DNA from: Isoetes taiwanensis
Lineage: Eukaryota > Streptophyta > Lycopodiopsida > Isoetales > Isoetaceae
Direction: 5' to 3'
Length of the DNA: 64,000 bases
NCBI GenBank assembly: GCA_021234155.1
Contig: JAJEKV010000042.1
Coordinates: 979,864 to 1,043,863 of the forward strand
Shown here: one piece after another, positions 60,121-64,000 of the stretch
How the letters are laid out: each line of letters starts with the position of its first letter
Position numbering within the stretch: position 1 is the first letter of the stretch
Position numbers and translations under genes: made by a program
Notes under the pieces: generated by a model
Database searches by the model: none
What the model saw: the letters and a program-made list of their open reading frames with translations, nothing else
What the model was told of the DNA's origin: nothing

Positions 60121-61664
60121 CCTTGGTAATTAGGATCGTCTATGTGCAGAGGCATCGGATCACTCTGAAGCTGCTAATCTACCGTTTAATCTCTGTTCCT
60201 TTTTTTTCAAAGTTTTGCTCAAGCGCGAAGGCTTGGTGAGCATTCCCACAAGGTAAGCTTTTCCAGGCATTTTGGCCAGATTTTATCACCTGCTATTTGC
60301 CTGGGGTCTAGAAAGAAACCTAGTCGGTGTTACAAATGGTGGTTCTACCTTGAGGCTAGCCAGAATATCTCGGAGGGTTCTGGAAATGGGAAAAAATTTA
60401 TTGTCGCCAGTTCATTTGGCTACTGGAACAGCCAGGTTAGAACATATTATAACTAGCAACTAAGTTACTCAGGGCATGCATTGGATTTGGTTGCAGGAAA
60501 TCACATCTTATTTTTGCATCCATGATTTGAATAATGCTTGTCGATTTCGTTGTTATATGCACCATTTAGCTTTTTTAAGCATAGTTTGTATTTTTCCATG
60601 AAATCTTGCAAAAGAATTGTTTGTCTAACATGATTATTTTTTATCTTGGATCTATGTTTTTTTTTTAACAATCCATTCAATTGTTTTAGGAATATAGTCT
60701 GTGGTTTCAGGAATTGTCAATTCTACATCCACGTCAAATCCCTCTGGAACAACATGTTATTGTGCTACATATTGATGTTGAGTGTGGCCCTTCTAAATTT
60801 GTCATCTCTAAGCCACTAAATTCCTTGTAGACCTTGAGAACCTAGAGGCCCCTCTTCTTGCCACTCGTCCTCTGAGTTCATCCTTCAAGGGGAAGCACCC
60901 ATCCGTTGAGATACAACCTACAAGAGGTATCTAGATTAGAGTGGCATTTGTTTGCACCTTTTTGCAATTCAATGAATTCATTTATTTGTCATATAAAGAG
61001 TAGTTCCTAGAGTTTCGATATATATGTTATGTACATTACAAGTATTTCGTATTTGATGAGCCTTGCCTTCCTAATAGGTTTTCTCCTTTGTTCACATTGT
61101 CAAGTACCCTTCACCATTTACTATTCCCCTTCATCCAACTAGTTCTTAGATATCCAAATCATTCTTCAATTGTATCAAATAATATCCCTTGGTGTAGTAA
61201 TATATCTTATGTATGAATACACAACATAATTTTGTTAATACTAGACACAAAGTTGGATGGCATTCTGTTATAAGTCTTAAGAAAATGTTGTAGCTACTTA
61301 GTTATAATGTTGTTTAAAAATTTTTGCAACAACCCACTTACATTAGACAAATGCTCCTCACAATTTAGTTGAAATATTAGATAAAGAATTGGATACCGTT
61401 TTGTTACAAGTCTTAAGAAAAGGTTGTTACATCTTAGTTATAATATTGTTCAAAAGTCGTTGCAATAACCCACTTAAATTGCGATAAAAAAGTTGACAAA
61501 AGGATGTCATTGCATTGGACGGGATATTTGACACTATGCACCACACATAAATTTGACACAACACAAGCACTTTGTGTCAAGATAGTAGCAGTCGACACAA
61601 AATTGTCACTAGGACTACGGCTTGTCACAAGGGTTGACACTATACCCCCCATCCTCTTGTATAG

Positions 61665-62165
61665 ATGAATAGACATAGAATACAGATAATGTACAAGGTG
61701 CGAAACCCTACAGGGATGCACACATGTTGTATTGCACTGCACCAAGGCTTGTTCAAAGTAGAGCTACTAGTATCAGATTGTCTACTAATGGTGTACTAAT
61801 GGTGTACAATGGTGCAAGAATTTCCATTGTTTGACTTACCAGATGACTTGAAAGGATTCTGATGAGCTATAAACTAGGATAGGAACAAGCACCACAAGCA
61901 CCACAGAGAGGCTTGTACAGCCTTGCTAAAAGGTTTGGAAATGTCTCATCTATGCTAGGCTTAAGAACCTCTGCATATCTCAGAACTATGCATGTCAATG
62001 TTAATGTTTACATGAACATGAACCATTGCTGAAATAGTGGAACATGATAAGCATCCCTTATGATGATTTCTTGCCGTTCAATTTTGGAGATGACTTAAGT
62101 TGCATTATGACAATCCATACATACACGAAGGTTTTTTGTTGCTCGAATAGTTGTGCCTTGAGGTG
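61665..62165. other. Non-coding stretch
   Basis: No gene or element boundary is visible between the CACTA-like element and the LINE copy. Confidence 0.4.
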
Positions 62166-62199
62166 TGCTTATAAGCCCATAGGCAACTGCCAATTTCTC

Positions 62200-62875
62200 A
62201 CAGTGGCCACATAAAGCATCTTCCTTGTAGACAGGAGACAGGCTGCCTCAGTATCTTCTGTTACTAGGAGCCTGAACTTGCGTATTAGAGGGGTTGCAGA
62301 GGCAGAAGATGATGCCCTTTCTGATATGGATGCTGCTTTGCATTTTTTCACTGATGTCATGCATGTGAAGGCTGATGGAGTTGTCTCCGCTACTAGGGTG
62401 GGAGCGGCAAGACTTGATCGTCCTCGCCATCTTTTGGTCCAGTTTCAAGACACTCTTAGCCGCTTACATGTTCTTCAGCATGGAAACCATCTCAGAGGAA
62501 CTAGTTTCTCAGTACAGGAGGACCTCTCCCCTCTTCAATTGTGTAACCGTAAGGAGGAGCTCTGCAAGGTGAGGGCAGCCCGCCTGCAAAAGAAATGGGC
62601 AGTGTACAGGGGAGGCGCAGCAATTATTCTAGATCAATGGCCTTCCAATCCTTGGACTGGCTATGTCTAGATAATTTTAGAAGCATCAGTTTACCACTAG
62701 CATTAGCATTATCTTATCTTATTCTTGATAGCCTTTTAATATTTGGTTATTGTGTTTGGTGATGGGGCCTAGTCCCCAGGTTTTAGATGGGTTGTTGCCC
62801 TTGCATGTGCCGTCCCATAACCCGTTGGGTTCCCGTGGACGTAAAAATTTCTTATCTTATCTTATCTTATCTTCA
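62200..62875 (+). mobile_element. ORF1-only LINE copy (HAL1-like)
   Basis: The frame 62278-62670 reads RIRGVAEAEDDALSDMDAAL, RPRHLLVQF, LRGTSFSVQEDLSPLQL and KKWAVYRGGAAII. This is the RRM and C-terminal domain order of an L1-type ORF1 (Transposase_22-like) RNA-binding protein. Only about 200 bp after its stop comes a LINE 3' end (GGGTTCCCGTGGACGTAAAA) with a (TTATC)n tail. No endonuclease or reverse transcriptase lies between, so the element has lost ORF2 or never had it, as in half-L1 elements. The 5' boundary is not visible and no target duplication was found. Confidence 0.65.
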
Positions 62876-63607
62876 CAATCAGATCAAGTTTTAGCAAATA
62901 TCCTGCCTCCTTTATTTTACTGCTTAATGTCTTCAACATCTTATAAATTTCCTTACAACAACAGAAGTCTGAAGGCCAGGCTTTGTTATCTTATCATGAA
63001 AGGTGTTGGTTCGAAGCTAGAACAACGAACTTCATCAGCCTTACTCATCATATGTTTGAATTCCACAAACTTACTCATTACACGTTTGAATTCTATGTTT
63101 CTAGACAAATTCATGTCACAGTATTTAGACCAAATCAACCAACTTCATGGACCTTACCTAACAGCCGTAAGTCTATATAAAGTATGTCTAACATGTTGGC
63201 CATTTAAAAAAGGAAAAAACAATAGTGAATTCAAGCCAGCAACAAAACTCTGAACCCAACATTTTCTATGTGTACAATCCAAGCTCTTATACCAAATATA
63301 AATACAAAGCTTGAGATTGGAGAAGAGCATCTGTTGTCAACACTCCAGCGCAAGAACAAATAACTACAGCTAAATGAATGTTTTTTTATTTACCACTGCA
63401 AAAAACCAACTTTACTCAAGAGGTCCAATCCTCCAAGAAAATTTTCAGATTAAACTTTATTCTTGTAAAAATACCTTCCAATTGAGTTGAATCCCTCAAT
63501 GAAACCTTTCTTTTTCATATGCTTCCAACTATCATTGCCTTTGCTAATGTCAACTTCCATAGGCAGTTTTATTTTTATATGTTTGTCACAAATAGCCATG
63601 AAATGCA
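62876..63607. other. Non-coding stretch
   Basis: An ORF spans the LINE tail (62750-63253) but is not a recognisable protein. A short direct repeat (TTACTCATTACACGTTTGAATTC-like) is at 63040-63090. Nothing else is seen. Confidence 0.35.
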
Positions 63608-64000
63608 GATCGATCCGACGGATCGCGATTCTCGAGCCAGACGAGCATGCAAGAGTTGCATGCGTTGCCTGCATGCATTGCATGCATTTCGGGCCTCTCA
63701 TCCGGTTAGGGGATCGCTATTTCTTCCTGCATTCGCCTTCAGCTTCTCATCGGCGCTTTCTCTTCGCCCAGCAGTGTTTCAGGTTATGTTCTATGCTCTC
63801 ATGCAGAGGAGGGGCTTCCTCTTGCATGGGTTGACCTTTCGTGGCATTTCCTATCATTCTTGTTTCTCTTCGACCTGACCTTTCCTGGCGTATCCCTTCA
63901 CGGCGTTTCTTATGGTTCTCGGTTCTCTTCTACCTTGGCTGCGTTGACCTTTCTGGGCATCCCTTCTGGCGTTTCCTATCTTTTCGTATCTCTTCCTATC
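63608..64000 (+). repeat. Dispersed repeat R1-related copy, cut by the window end
   Basis: It starts GATCGATCCGACGGATCGCG and runs through a GCATGC-rich part and TCTCATCGGCGCTTTCTCTT, in the same order as the copies at 1203 and 1562 but more diverged. It then continues with GGCGTTTCCTATC-type repeats to the edge. Confidence 0.5.

Larger units (their letters stand above)
56479..61664. mobile_element. CACTA-like element, non-autonomous
   Basis: The left end starts CACTACAAGAAAATGGGG followed by CTAGTGTCTA. The right end, reverse-complemented, reads CTATACAAGAGGATGGGG followed by TATAGTGTCA. Both subterminal zones are full of short TGACA/ACAAGC/GTGTCAA words, as in CACTA elements. A 3-bp target duplication is not evident and the right terminus is degenerate, so it is an old copy. 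No transposase is seen. Inside are an R1-type structured motif with LINE-like tail (58.8-59.0 kb) and short unplaced ORFs. Confidence 0.55.

Noticed and set aside
62750-63253. 167-codon ORF
   Set aside because: It runs through the LINE 3' end and its simple-repeat tail, so it is a chance frame.

Overview
The window reads as nuclear DNA of a land plant. It carries spliceosomal genes with GT-AG introns, two early-nodulin-93 genes, a class I (RPD3-type) histone deacetylase relic, plant PLS-type pentatricopeptide repeat relics, an orphan M3 oligopeptidase exon, and a dense nested load of transposable elements. The mix (a tyrosine-recombinase retrotransposon, DUF7869-type genes, an unassigned DDE transposase) suggests a non-seed plant such as a fern or lycophyte, but this is inference and the lineage is not proven by the sequence.

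Layout. 0-2.2 kb: unassigned sequence, one M3-peptidase exon (minus), then two copies of a dispersed repeat (called R1 here). 2.9-4.4 kb: an unrecognised broken ORF and minisatellites. 4.8-11.9 kb: one long minus-strand gene (DUF8039-like N-terminus, DUF7869 C-terminus), now broken, split by a 4,035-bp terminal-inverted-repeat element (7007-11041) with a 9-bp imperfect target duplication; taking the element out in silico rejoins the reading frame. 12.0-17.9 kb: the most unusual region, a three-exon gene whose product combines a lysine/glutamate-rich tract, a ParB/sulfiredoxin-like domain and a DNA-methyltransferase-like domain with lost catalytic motifs. Its upstream region and both introns carry arrays of a GGCGCC-based palindrome, with exact 29-bp spacing in intron 2. 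17.9-21.0 kb: an R1 copy and small TIR elements. 21.3-27.35 kb: an inverted duplication whose arms each hold an ENOD93 gene, with a degraded LINE between them. 29.35-33.99 kb: a 5'-truncated LINE (minus) with poly(A) tail and 17-bp target duplications. 34.8-37.5 kb: a broken DDE-type transposase gene. 37.9-39.3 kb: the 3' part of an HDA6-like deacetylase missing its catalytic-loop region. 39.4-40.5 kb: PPR relics. 40.9-42.1 kb: an apparently intact two-exon gene of unknown function (394 aa). 42.36-50.20 kb: a DIRS-order (PAT/Ngaro-like) retrotransposon with A1-ORFs-B1-A2-B2 split direct repeats. 51.9-52.8 kb: a broken unrecognised ORF. 56.5-61.7 kb: a CACTA-like element. 62.2-62.9 kb: an ORF1-only LINE copy. 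63.6-64.0 kb: another R1 copy running off the end.

Few genes look functional: the two ENOD93 copies, the 394-aa gene, and possibly the ParB/methyltransferase-like gene if its three frame breaks are sequencing or assembly errors in homopolymers. Most of the rest is decayed mobile DNA and gene fragments. A structured motif (closing stem plus two hairpins) recurs in three repeat copies, and its stem pairing is kept although the stem bases differ.
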